DNA from: Nephrocerus scutellatus
Taxonomy: Eukaryota > Arthropoda > Insecta > Diptera > Pipunculidae
Length of the DNA: 64,000 nucleotides
Direction: 5' to 3'
Assembly: GCA_947095585.1 (NCBI GenBank)
Contig: OX352764.1
Location: 72,373,536-72,437,535, forward strand
Part shown: one piece after another, positions 32,611 through 43,309 of the stretch
How the letters are laid out: the number at the start of each line of letters is the position of its first letter
Numbering within the stretch: position 1 is the stretch's first letter
The notes under the pieces: model-generated
Databases searched by the model: none
Told to the model about the DNA's origin: nothing
The model's input: only the letters and a program-made list of their open reading frames with translations
Translations under genes and position numbers: made by a program

Positions 32611-33955
32611 TTTAGATTTAGATAATAGTTTTTTCTTTAAAAAGGCGTTTTTGTGGGAAGCTTGGCAAAAATACCGTAATGAAAATGGTTTTCGTAGTCA
32701 ACGTTCTACAGGTGACCTGATGGCTTATCTCACTGAAAAGTGGAACCAGTCTATTCACAAATTTGGTGAAAGTAAAGTTGTTGCACTCGATATTTCCAAG
32801 GCATTTGACAGAGTCTGGCATCAAGCTCTTTTGTCGAAAATGAATGCTTATGGAATTAATAACACCCTGCTCAATTAGACTAATAACTACCTTTCTGACC
32901 GTTCAATCCAGGTCGTATTGGACGGATTCAAATCCAATGTTCATCGCATAAACGCCGGTGTTCCTCAAGGCTCTGTTTTATCTCCGACACTCTTTCTAAT
33001 TTTCATTAATTATCTCCTATCCACCACCTCTAATCCACTCCATTCTTTCGCTGATGACAGTACTCTTAGCTTTTCATATGACTTCACGCTGTCTGCACGA
33101 CCCTCTTCGTTACAAGTGGAACTTGAACAACAACGTATGTTAAGCACGTTAAATTCTGACCTTGAAAGCATAACAAGGTGGGGACTACATAATAGAGTTG
33201 AATTTAACGCTTATAAAACCCAATGCTGTCTTCTGTCGTCTAAGTGTAATTTAAACCCCCAACCTTTATCCATGCATGGTTCTTCCATCAAAGAAACTGA
33301 AAAGCTCTCAATTCTCGGTATGTGCGTCAACAACAAGCTTCGTTGGAACGCCCACATATTTGCCATCGCCAAAAATGCTACGAGATGTTTAGGTTTCCTA
33401 AAACGGTGCAAGATGTACTTCACTACTTCAGATCTGGCTACTATTTACAAGGCGTATATTCGCCCTAAACTCGAATACAATTGTATTGTCTGGGCAGGTG
33501 CCCCCAAGACTACATTGCATCTACTAGACAGAGTTAAGAACCGCGCGTTAAAACTTATTGGTGACGTTCATATCGCGAAAACAATCGAATTGCTTGAACA
33601 TCGAAGGAATGTTTCCTGCCTGTCACTGTTTTATCGCTTTTTCCACAAGCGGTGTTCAAAAGAAATATCCAGATGCATCCCGCCTATTCTCCAACCCATC
33701 CGTAATACCCGTGCCTCAACTCGAGCTCACGGGTCTACTATTAAGCCTATCTTCGGACGTACTAACCAATTCAGAGATTCCTTCTTTAGCCGCACGATTG
33801 TTATATGGAATGATTTGCCTGATTCTGTGTTTCCGCATTTTTTTATGATTTGCAGTCGTTTAAGACTCGCGTGCATAGACATCTCATCTCTTCCTCTCCC
33901 TAATTTTCTAACGCCCACGTTGTGCTAAGCATTAGCGTGTGTACATTATAAAAAA
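32611..33955 (+). pseudogene. LINE reverse transcriptase, 5'-truncated
   Basis: It begins mid-RT with NGFRSQRSTGDLMAYLTEKW and VVALDISKAFDRVWHQALLS (32597-32878), stopped by a TAG at 32876. A second frame of 336 codons (32918-33928) gives NAGVPQGSVLSPTLFLIFIN, the catalytic HSFADDSTLSF, the thumb block LSILGMCVNNKLRWNAHIFA, RPKLEYNCIVWAG and a C-terminal NDLPDSVFPHF. The tail has TTATAAAAAAAA with no long poly(A). Only one stop interrupts the palm and fingers, so this is a fairly young copy. The same 3' end occurs at 5086-5281. Confidence 0.85.
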
Positions 33956-34123
33956 AAACAGCACGAGAAGATAACTTCAACATAATTTTGTTTTCCTAAA
34001 AACTCTGTCATTATTTTGAAGGGGAAACAAACAAGTTGACAACAAAAAACAAATCTGGGAAATAGTTTTACGAAAAAAAACGACATAACTAAACCCAACA
34101 ATTCGAAAGACTATAAGCTGGAA

Positions 34124-34408
34124 TTTAATTGCCGAGGAATAAGGAATTACAACAGCTGTATTTTAATTGGAATCCGAATAAGGAATTCGAATGTCAAAAC
34201 CAGCAAAAAACCATCAAAACAACAGGTTTTTCAATTCCAAAGAAGGAATTCGACAGTGCAATGGTTGTTGTAATTCCTTATTCCTCGGCAATAAAATACG
34301 GCTAACAACAATTGTACTATCATATTCCTTCTTTAGAATATGAAAACCTGCGGTTTTTCTGGTTTTGGCATTCTAATTCATTATTCCTTAGCAGATAAAA
34401 TACGCCTT
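34124..34408. mobile_element. MITE family M, outer copy with a nested copy
   Basis: The outer copy starts AGCTGGAATTTAATTGCCGAGGA and ends TAGCAGATAAAATACGCCT. It is split after GGAATTACAAC by a complete inner copy at 34154-34303 (AGCTGTATTTTAATTGG ... CGGCAATAAAATACGGCT). The ends are inverted repeats related to AGCTGTATTTTATTTG. Each copy also has an inner AATAAGGAATT/AATTCCTTATT pair, so the ~145-bp unit is nearly palindromic. Confidence 0.75.
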
Positions 34409-34425
34409 AAATTGAATTCATCTAT

Positions 34426-34565
34426 AGCTGCATTTTATTTGCCAAGCGAGTTCGAAATTCGAATGTCAAAACCATCCAAAACCAGCTAAACAGCAGATTT
34501 TCACAATTTCAAAGAAGGAATTCGAAAGTGCAATTGTTTTTGTTCCTCGGCAATTAAAATACGGC
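34426..34565. mobile_element. MITE family M, copy 3
   Basis: Starts AGCTGCATTTTATTTGCC, contains GGAATTCGAAAGTGCAATTG and ends CGGCAATTAAAATACGGCT. The flanks are TATAT and TATAT-like, consistent with insertion at TA. Confidence 0.7.
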
Positions 34566-34599
34566 TTATATGTCTAAAAATGAATGGCTGTGTGTATAT

Positions 34600-34912
34600 C
34601 CTTTTTAGAATCGTAAACTATGCATTTGATCATGTGATGATCTTTAGCAAAGCTGTTGTGCATGAGCCCGCAAAGGTTTATGGGTTGGTTCAGCCCCGCT
34701 AGGTGGCGCTAGTAGCGTGTTTTTTTTTCGAAAATTCTTATTTATGTAACGATTTCGCTCAAAATCACACCATATAATATTTAAATAAAAAGAAAGTCGT
34801 TGACAAAATTAAGACCCGATAGGTAGCGCTTGTGTCTTTTTTTTTTCTTCCGAAAATTCTTATTTATGTAACGATTTTGCCTGTATAAGTGTCGATTCTA
34901 TAGTTTTCTGGA
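34600..34912. repeat. Duplicated ~110-bp segment
   Basis: TAGGTGGCGCTAGT...GAAAATTCTTATTTATGTAACGATTT at ~34699-34757 recurs as TAGGTAGCGCTTGT...GAAAATTCTTATTTATGTAACGATTT at ~34821-34879. No coding role is seen. Confidence 0.6.
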
Positions 34913-35040
34913 TTGGTGAGTTGGTTAGTTATTGGGGTGTAAGTTGTCGGGAGGTCAGTGGGATGGGGCCGCCGGGAAACGCGGGTGTAAGTGGGCGTGG
35001 CGTCAGTGGGCGGGTAGCAAAGCGCCCGGAACAGCTAGTA
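34913..35040. repeat. G-rich repeat shared with the tandem units
   Basis: GTCAGTGGGATGGGG.GCCG and AGTGGGCGTGGCGTCAGTGGGCGGG recur at ~40020-40155 and ~46370-46508. Several GGG runs on the plus strand could form a G-quadruplex. Confidence 0.6.
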
Positions 35041-35214
35041 TTTAATAAAATAGTGGAAAATACAACCAATCGTGCGTTGAAGTAAATATAATGTAAACTT
35101 TTTTTGTATAGAAAAAAGACTTTTGTTTGCTTGTTTCGTAATCTGGTGGACATAAATGAAATTGGCAAGCATCTTAATAAAATTTTGTTTGTAATAAAAA
35201 TGTTAACTTTTTAC

Positions 35215-35980
35215 TAATTTTTTAGTGCCTCCAGAAAAACATGGTCCAGGATGGAGACATTGACTCTTCTTGTATTTGCCATAAACAAAAAAGACGAGTT
35301 CCAACATACCTTTAAAAGAAAAACCATACATGCTAATCTACTGGAAGACATGACTAGTTCAGGTGTTTCGGTATGCATATGCTTTCTATTATGCATTACA
35401 TATGAAATTTAAATTGATTTCACGTAGAATATTCCTTATACGGATCCAGAAATTCAAAACAAATTGAAATCTCTCAAAAAGCTTATAAAGATGCCCTAGA
35501 AAATATATCTAAAACAGGATCAGGGTAAGCCGTTTAGGGATTTATTAGAGGAGCTCTTCGATACAGAACGACCAGTTGAGTTTCAGAATATCAGACAATT
35601 GCAGCTGTAGTTACAGGTCCAACTAAGTCAATTGGTACACAAGCTCTTGACAGCAACGACCCAAATATTTTAACAAAAGTTGCTGGCTTATCGACTTGGA
35701 TCCCAGAGTCAAAAAAATAAGTCAATAAATATATAGAATTGGTTGACATTATTGACGTATCTTTACCGGATAGTGCTCACCAATCACATCAATCGAAGAA
35801 AATCAGACAATCTAAAAAATCATTTTGGGCTAAAAAGCTGGATTACCTAAAGGAAAGAGAACTTAATAAAGAGAAACGGCACCAAGATCTTTTTAAAACG
35901 CATGAAGCCCAAAAGAATATTAATGAAGAAAAAATTCAATTACTGAATCAGCTAATGAATATTTTAAAATCTAAATAAAG
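35215..35980 (+). pseudogene. Myb/SANT-like DNA-binding protein remnant
   Basis: The first block (35230-35400) reads, across frames, METLTLLVFAINKKDEFQHT then KRKTIHANLLEDM, the helix layout of Myb/SANT-like proteins found in insects and in PIF/Harbinger second ORFs. The next, after an apparent intron (35371-35429), gives DPEIQNKLKSLKKAYKDALE then KTGSG before a GTAAG donor-like site. The last, uninterrupted at 35739-35978, is a Lys/Glu-rich coiled coil ending ILKSK, the usual C-terminal helix. Stops in the middle make it dead. Confidence 0.5.
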
Positions 35981-36296
35981 GAATTGCATTTTTTTTTTTG
36001 AATTCCTTTCATCGGAATCTTCAGAATCTAACGAGAAAAAATCCGATATTGGACACATTTCGTAGTTATCGATTTCATTGATAATATTCTTAAAAAAATT
36101 TAATCAAAAAATTCGTATAATTTTTAAAGTTCAAACAATAAAATCACATTACTAACCTCAAAAGCTGGTATTGAGTAATGAATATTTTTTTACCTGGATT
36201 AATAGCTTTTCAATAGCAGTTTCCATTATAGAAATTTCAAACTGAATAATTGACATTGGAAAAATAATGGAATAAACTGTCATATTAGCTGGAATT

Positions 36297-36435
36297 TAAT
36301 TGCCGAGGAATAAGGAATTACAACACAATTGCAATGTCGAATTTTTTCTTTGGAATTTGAAAACTTGCTGTTGGGCTGGTTTTGACTGGTTTTGACATTT
36401 GAATTCCTTATTTGGATTCCAAATAAAATACAGCT
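36297..36435. mobile_element. MITE family M, copy 4
   Basis: AGCTGGAATTTAATTGCCGAGGAATAAGG-like start (matching the outer copy at 34124) and GGATTCCAAATAAAATACAGCT end, ~139 bp. TTA flanks both sides. Confidence 0.75.
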
Positions 36436-36655
36436 ATTATAAAAAGATAACAACTTTCAGAAGTAAAAATAATACGAAATAGAATAAATAATTCAAACAT
36501 TTTTGAAAAATAAATTATATCGAAAATCAATGCAACTTTTGTTGTAAGATATAATTAATTCTCAAAAAACACAGCTGTAGTCAGGTCCAAAGTTTAGAGA
36601 AGCAAACCACTACAGCTGTCAAAAATGTTCTGTATATTTTTTCAAAGTAAAAATA

Positions 36656-36801
36656 ACTGTATTTTATTTGGAATCTGAATCCGAAATCGAATGTCAAAAC
36701 CAGCCAAAACCAGCAAAACAGCAGGTTTTCTTATTCCAAGAAGGATATAGATAGTGCAATTGTGGTTGTAATTCCTTATTCCTCGGCAATTAAATACAGC
36801 T
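36656..36801. mobile_element. MITE family M, copy 5
   Basis: ACTGTATTTTATTTGGAATC start and CCTCGGCAATTAAATACAGCT end, ~146 bp, with the GGTTTTC...GAAGGA core in the same orientation as copies at 34154 and 50838. Confidence 0.75.
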
Positions 36802-37019
36802 ATAATCATATCCGAGAAATATCGGAGCGTAAAAAAACCTCAGAGAACAAAGAATTCTCGGAGAATGAAAAAAAAACACATATAAGCATTCTGACAGGTA
36901 AATTATCTCTCCGATTACTGCGACATAAAAAAAAGAGTGCGTGTAACTTTTACGCGCGGGTGAAGTCAAACTTTTGTAACGTTTTGGCCGATATTACGTT
37001 TAAAGATGAGATGAGATGA

Positions 37020-37330
37020 CGATGAGAAATGGCTTAGTTCCAAAAAATTCCAGTCCCTATTGGACAGATCCCAGAATTCCCATAGCAACAAATCTTATAG
37101 TCGCATATTACTCCTACATTCCGAGTTTCATACGAATCGCTTGAGAAATGGCTTGGTTCCCAAAACTCCAGACCATATTGGCCAGATCCCAGAATTTCCA
37201 TAGCAACAAATCTTGTAGTCGCATACTCCTACATTCCTCCTACATACCGAATATCAAACAAATCGCTTGAAAAATTGCTTAGTTCCCATAATTCAATCAT
37301 ATAACACAAACAAAAACGTTACACAAAATC
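37020..37330. repeat. MS1 minisatellite, forward orientation, unit 1
   Basis: About 2.3 units of an ~118-bp repeat (GAGAAATGGCTTAGTTCC, CCAGTCCCTATTGG, CCCAGAATT.CCATAG, AACAAATCTTATAGTCGCAT, CCTACATTCCGA, AAATCGCTTGAGAAA). A run of ACACAAAATC-like short repeats follows to 37365. The identical block in unit 2 is 43371-43680. Confidence 0.85.
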
Positions 37331-37959
37331 CGAACGCAAAATCGGAACACAAAAACGTAACACCATTATTTTTGATACCCTACTAAATTTTCTCCTTACC
37401 GTCGCTAAAGTAGTTTCACTTCAAAAACAGCTAATTGAATTAACTCTATTATTTCTCTTTTTTGTGAATAAATGAACTTTTGTTTTCTTTTTTTACCAAG
37501 GAAAATTACTTTAGTGCGTTAATTTTTCTATTGTGTTGCGTTTTCGTTGCACGATTTGTAAAAGGATTATTTTTAAATCCGTAAAATCATGCGAGATTGA
37601 GAGTTTTAGTTAGTGTTATGATTAAATTTCGACATAAGGTCCAAATCGTTAGACGTAACTATAACTAAAAGCGATGCTTTTAGTGACGAAAGTTGATGAC
37701 TACAAGCCTTGCTACAACTTTCCATTCCACTCTATTACATTGCTATAGCATGAGTTGTAGTTGTAGTAGCGTCTATCGATTCGGACCTAAGTGTTTCATG
37801 CAGAGATGTTGAACTACGACAAATTTTAAATAAAAATTTGGAAGTGATCAGGTCGCAGGTCTAAGGGGCTTCTACCTATATACATTTTTTCAAACTTGTG
37901 TATCCCCGATTAGAGAATTTACTTGAACATTTTTAATTGTTATGGGTTATTTTAGACTA

Positions 37960-38995
37960 CACCATTCTGCAACTCCATTTCAACAAAAACTACCAGGTCA
38001 CCTTCCCCTCCAGGTCATTCTGGGACTAGGGCGCTTACCTGGAAGATGAACACATTCATTTTTACACAGACGGGTCAGCAACTGATGACGGAGTCGGCGA
38101 CGGTGTTTTCTCAAAAAAGCTAAATCTTAGACTCTTGGTCTGTCTTCCAAGTCACTGTAGTGTTTTCCAGGCTGAAATTATGGCGATCAGTGAAGCCTCC
38201 TCTTAGCTGAAGAGAAACGTCATATCCGTTAAGGATATCCGTATATTCTCGGATAGCCAAGCTGCACTAAAATCATTGGAATTAGTATCCACAAATTCAA
38301 TTTTAGCCATTAACTGCCGATCATCTCTCGTGGAGATAGCGGAACAGTTTAAAATCCACCTGTGTTGGGTGCCGGGGCATAAAGACATTCCGAAAAACTG
38401 TATTGCTGACGAACTCGCCAAGCAAGGAACTACACTACCCTTCTTACCTGAATATGGTTCTATAGGCATATATATCGCTACATGCAAATTTTTGTTAAAG
38501 CGCGATGCGAATGTAAAAACTAACTGTAGGTGGTCAAACGGTACAACTTGCATAGCGACAAGTGTTTGATCTCTTAAAAAAGATTGCATATCGGTGCTAT
38601 TGTAGGTGTCATCACTGGACACTGTCTCATAGGCATGCATGTAGTAAGTGAAATCTTTTTGAGGCTGCATGGATGAGGAGGAGGAAGAGGCTATCGTCCA
38701 TCTTCTTGTACTTGTCCAGCCCTCTCCCAAAGATATAAACTTCATATGGGAGCTTTTTTCTACAACGACACTAATGATCTCATCAACATTGACATTTGTA
38801 GTCTCCTTCACTTCATACGAAGCTCTAATTGGTTCATCGAGTAGGTGGAAGGAAATTTTCCTGATCCGTGTGGTATCACAATAGACCATTACTGGTCTGG
38901 ATCAATTGATAATTTACCACCGACCAGTGCGGACGCGTTTTTTCTGCCGCTTCGTAAAATCAACTACTTTCCTCTCCCCGTAAACGTAGCAAAAT
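37960..38995 (+). pseudogene. LINE RNase H and C-terminal domain, unit 1
   Basis: FYTDGSATDDGVGDGVFSKK (38060), VFQAEIMAIS, a stop TAG at 38204, IRIFSDSQAALKSL, VPGHKDIPKNCIADELAKQG. All four RNase H acidic residues (D, E, D, D) are present. The 3' domain follows in a shifted frame: GVITGHCLIGMHV, CMDEEEEEAIVHLL, then GAFFYNDTNDL and INYFPLPVNVAK near 38990, typical of the 3' end of R1/LOA/I-type ORF2. The long open frame on the opposite strand (38203-38889) is antisense to this. Confidence 0.75.
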
Positions 38996-39326
38996 AATTC
39001 GCGCCTACCGTGTTGAATAATTGCTCTATTAACAATAATCCGCTGTTCGTCGACCTCCCTAAGTGTTTACGCTTACCCCAACAGAATTTTGTGTGTGTGA
39101 ACATTCGTATTGATTTTCGACTGTGTAACAACTATCCTACTTATTTTGAAATAGTGCTCAAAAGCTAAACGTATATAAAAAAAACCGTTTTTGTTTCCTC
39201 TGTGTTACTGACCTATTTTTTTTTAAAGTAGTACGCGTATAGAGCTCGCCTTTGCTCTTTCCTCCTAGAGTGTCATTTACGTTGATCTTTAATTAACATA
39301 ATCATAATCATTTAATAAACTCAACT

Positions 39327-40006
39327 ATGGTATGCGGTAACGAGGCATGTACCATCAATGACGATCACGAAGAGTGGGTGCTTTGTATGGGAATCTGCGG
39401 CAAGTCGTTCCATGCACAATGCGTAGGTCTGAGAAAAAGATCTATACTATATCTAAAAGACCTTAGTGAAAATTTCAGGTTCTACTGCGACGAATGCAAG
39501 GAAGTTTCATTCGCAGACGTTCTAAGAGCCATTAAATGTAGCAATGAAGCAGTTAAAACCCTATCAATGGATAACAACACTAAAATCATACACCAACTGG
39601 CCAAATACGACTATCTTCTAAAAAATTTCCATGACCTTAATTCCACCGTTCACTCCACTAGTGATTTATACATGTCAAAATTCAACTCAATTGAGAAGCA
39701 GCTCAAAATGAGAAACCGTGCTTCTAAATAATCCATGGAAGCCATCACCAACCTCACCATCTCTAAAAAAATGACACAGCCAACACAGCCTTACAAGACG
39801 TCGTTAACAAGTTGGAATTGGTAATTGAAGCTACCAACAAACTAAACACACAATGTGATTACCTCCAGATGAGTACCTCGTCCCAATCTACCAAATCATC
39901 ACGGATCGATGCCTTATGTCTTCGATTGTCTCATCTATCCGAAATCATAAATGAACTAGTCATCAAATCTAACGACACCAACGCCAAACTCTCCGAAACG
40001 ATTTGA
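39327..40006 (+). pseudogene. LINE ORF1 with PHD finger and coiled coil, unit 1
   Basis: Residues 1-57 hold a PHD-type zinc finger: CGNEAC, then WVLCMGICGKSFHAQCVGL and FYCDEC (C4HC3 layout with the FH..C core). PHD-finger ORF1 proteins are known in jockey-superfamily LINEs of insects. A helical stretch ends at 39729; after a short frame break the helical part continues at 39812-40006. RT is missing; the sequence runs into G-rich repeat. The ~330 bp before the ATG may be its 5' UTR/promoter. Confidence 0.7.
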
Positions 40007-40019
40007 GGTAATTTTAATT

Positions 40020-40155
40020 GGTTGGTGGTCAGTGGGGGGGGGGATCTGTGGGAGGCTGGTCACTTGCCGGGAGGTTATAGAGCGGGATGTCAGTGGGCGT
40101 GGCGTCAGTGGGCGGGTGTTAACTTAGGTAGGGGTCAGTGGGATGGGGCAGCCGG
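40020..40155. repeat. G-rich repeat in unit 1
   Basis: GTCAGTGG with a run of nine G, then GTCAGTGGGCGTGGCGTCAGTG and GTCAGTGGGATGGGG. It matches 34913-35040 and, with a run of eleven G, 46370-46508. The G-run length difference explains part of the offset change between units. Confidence 0.65.
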
Positions 40156-40329
40156 TTCAAAAGTTCACAGTTTTACACTGCTCATCATTTATTTACTTAA
40201 AACACTTATGTTACATTTTTGTTCTCTTAGGTGGTAGCTCTATCTGCTTGCGAGTGCTTTTCAATTACAAAAAAATAATCTAGCAAAGATTAGAACATAG
40301 GACTCTTCAATTCAGTTAAGTGTTTCTTT

Positions 40330-41095
40330 ATGTAGGACTAAGATGTTCTTATTGAAATTCTGGGATACGGTCACTGGGGACTGGAGTTTCGGGAACGAAG
40401 CCATTTCTCAAGGCATTTTTATGAAATTCGTTATGCAGGACTAATATGCGACTATAAGACTTGTTCCTATGGAAATTCTGGAATATGGTAATAAGGGACT
40501 GGAATTTTGGGAGCTAAACCATTTCTCAAGCGATTTATATGAAATTCGGTATGTAGGACTAAGATGCGACTATAAGGTTTGTTACTATGGAAGTTCTGGA
40601 ATGCGGTCATTAGGGACTGGAATTTCGGGACCTAAGTCACTTCTCAACCGATTTGTATGAAATTCGGTATGAAGGACTAAGATGCGACTATAAGGCTTGT
40701 TCGTATGGAAATTCTGGGATACGTTCGTTAGTAACTGTAATTTCAAGACGTAAGCCATTTCTCAAGTGATTTATATGACTCAGTGTGTAGGACTAATATG
40801 CGACTATAAGGCCTGTTCCCATGGAAATTCTGGGATACGGTCATTAGTGACTGGAATTTCGGGAACAAAGTCATTTCTCAAGCAATTTTTATGAAATTCG
40901 TTATGCAGGACTTATATGCGTCTATAAGGTTTGTTACTATGGAAGTTCTGGAATGCGGTCATTAGGGACTGGAATTTCGGGATCTAAGTCACTTCTCAAC
41001 CGATTTGTATGAAATTCGGTATGAAGGACTAAGATGCGACTATAAGGCTTGTTCGTATGGAAATTCTGGGATATGGTCATTAAGGTCTGGAATTT
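40330..41095. repeat. MS1 minisatellite, reverse orientation, unit 1
   Basis: About 6.5 units of 118 bp; the anchor CTAAGATGCGACTATAAG starts at 40441, 40559, 40677, 40793, 40911 and 41029 (spacing 118, 118, 116, 118, 118). It is the reverse complement of the blocks at 37020 and 49612. It is followed at 41096-41160 by a GGGGTCTTTTT-type GT-rich tract. Confidence 0.9.
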
Positions 41096-41639
41096 TGTGT
41101 GTTTTGGGGGTCTTTTTGGTGTCTTTTTAGGGTCTTTGGGATGTTTTGGGGTTTTATGGATATCTTTTTATGATTTTTTGGCGGTTATGTGTTTTTGTTG
41201 GACGCTATATCCCCATAAAAATGATATCGGTAATCCCTATTCGCGCCTAAAATAGTTTATACAGCAACCGTTGCATCCGTAAGATAATATCCACGTCAAA
41301 ATGAGTTTAGTTAACCCTTAATCGCGCCTAAGGAAGTTTAACTTCAACAAGTGGTTTTGACAACATAACTGCTGCCCTACGAGGCAGAGACAATGACGAA
41401 ATGCTGAGTTGAGGTAAACGCAGCAGCAAGTAGCTTTGACAAATTGACTGCTGCCTTACCTGGGAAAGACAATGAGAGCGAAATGTTGAAGTGAGGTAAG
41501 CGTAGCAAAAAGTAGTTTTGACAACTGCCTTACTGCCTTACGCGGCAGAGACAATGGCATTAATCATCGTCGTGATACTCTTAAAAAATTCAAGGAGTTA
41601 GAGTCAAGCGGAACAATTGATATGTTAAAAAACCCATTA

Positions 41640-42385
41640 TAAAAATTTTTCATTTAAATTCCCAAAAAGGAGATACATATGTGTGCAATGTTTGAACCGG
41701 GTTAATATGGAAAAAATTAATATTAGAGCCCCTTTACTTCAACATTTTTAAAAAAACTGTTGTCACCGGAGATACACATGTGTAAGAAATTGTTTGGGAG
41801 CCTCCGAACTTGGGGCCCTATCACTTGCAATTTTCAATTGTATGTATTTTCATTGGAGATACACATGTATGAAGAAATGCGGGCTAAATTTGAAAAAATG
41901 TATATGGGCCTCAGACCTCATGGCCCGTTCACTCCAAAAATTTTACAAAAAGTTTTGACTATCGGAAATACATATGTATTTAAAATTTGAAGAAATCGGC
42001 CTAATTTTTAATATATCTTTTATGGGCACCCCTCGTGCCCATTTTACTTAATTTTACAAAAAGTTTTGACCATCGGAAATACAGATGTTTTTACAATTTG
42101 GAGAAAATCGGGCTAATTTTTAAAATATGTATTTGGGAACCCCTCGGGCTTCAGGGTTCGTTCAATCCAAAAATTTTACAAAAAGGTTTGTCCATCGGAG
42201 ATACACATGCATATAAAATTTGAAGAAAATCGGGTTAATTTTTTTTTGATAAATTTGTATGGACCCTCACGGGTCTCCAAAATATACACAAAAAGTGTTG
42301 TCTACCGGAGATACACATATATATTGGATTTGAAGAAAATCGGGTTAAATTTTTTATAAAAATTTTTATGGGGCCGTAGTGTGAC
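41640..42385. repeat. MS2 minisatellite, unit 1 (six cores)
   Basis: Cores of the CATCGGAGATACACATG type occur near 41763, 41850, 41958, 42072, 42192 and 42303. The matching block in unit 2 (47993-48625) lacks exactly one repeat (~111 bp). A downstream ~90-bp segment (GAGAAAACTT.AGGAAAAG.TTTTCTTATTTTGC) is itself duplicated at 42410-42502 and 42658-42750. Confidence 0.85.
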
Positions 42386-43107
42386 TTTTGCGAGCATCCA
42401 AGACCTTCCGAGAAAACTTTAGGAAAAGCTTTTCTTATTTTGCTTGTCAACATATCATTGATTGTGATTGATGATGTTCACGGACACTGTGTTGAGTGGA
42501 ATTCCCCACGATTGGCTACATAGTCAACGTACTCTTCAACTCAATTCAACTTGATGATGCATGGAAAACTTCCAAGCCATTTGAAGATTATCGGGTTAAT
42601 TTTTTTTTATTATTTGTATGGGGCCCCAGTGAGACTCTTGCGAAGCATCCGAGACCTTCTGAGAAAACTTCAGGAAAAGTTTTTCTTATTTTGCTTGTCA
42701 ACATATCGTCGTAATTGATGATGTTCATGGACACTGTGTTGAGTGGAACACCCCACAACTTGAAAGCGTTTAATCAAGGAATTCCGAATAGGTTAGTTTC
42801 TCGATTGACATTCGTCGAATTCTAACTGTGTGATTAATTTCGCAGCTTCTTTGATATTGCGTTGATTCAGATTACAGCTTCTTGTTGTACTTCGCCAGCT
42901 TGGCCTAACCGTTGACCTGAGAAAAGTTTTATTTTATTAGAGCCATTTGATATTGTTGGTGGGCTTGAATTTCTCTTGTGGCCTTGGCTTCTTCTTCTTG
43001 TTGCTGCAATTGTTCATTAACAAAATTTCATTTTTTCAGAAGATGAAGAAAGAAGCACATTTAATTATTCTATTGCATATTTATTCACAAAATATTTGCA
43101 AAATAAT

Positions 43108-43309
43108 CAAAAAAAGAGTGCGTATAACCTTTACGCGTGGTGTTAGTGAAACTTCTGTGATGTTGTGTGGCAAAATGATATTCAAGAGACCCATCAAAGA
43201 CCTTAAAAGAGCAAACAAAGACTCTTCAAAAAATTCCCTAAAATACCCGCAAAAGACCTCAAAAAGACCCTCAAAAGAAGCATAAAAACCCCAAAAGACC
43301 CTCAAAAGA
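43108..43309. repeat. Junction zone with CA-rich AAAGACCCTCAAAAG repeats
   Basis: 43108-43180 (AAAAAGAGTGCGTATAACC, TTTACGCG) is homologous to 36925-36995, the edge of the duplicated unit. It is followed by AAAGACCTTAAAAGA-like short repeats (43185-43309) that are the inverse of the GT-rich tract at 41096-41160. It is a likely site of ectopic recombination. Confidence 0.65.

Larger units (their letters stand above)
36961..43309. repeat. Large tandem duplication, unit 1 (6.35 kb)
   Basis: From TGAAGT at 36961 the sequence is repeated nearly identically from 43313. The offset is 6352 at the start, 6351 after a 1-bp loss near 37340, 6353 after a G-run change near 40030, and 6242 after a 111-bp loss near 42000. 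The unit ends within the CTCAAAAGA repeats at 43309. It contains MS1, LINE RNase H, LINE ORF1, inverted MS1 and MS2 in that order. Confidence 0.95.

Noticed and set aside
38203..38889. 228-codon minus-strand ORF, conserved in both tandem units (also 44554-45240)
   Set aside because: It is exactly antisense to a recognisable LINE RNase H and C-terminal domain on the plus strand; its conservation reflects the recent duplication.
40330..41095. CRISPR-like array of regular 118-bp units
   Set aside because: The whole unit repeats with no unique spacers, the setting is an insect genome and no cas gene is present; it is a minisatellite.
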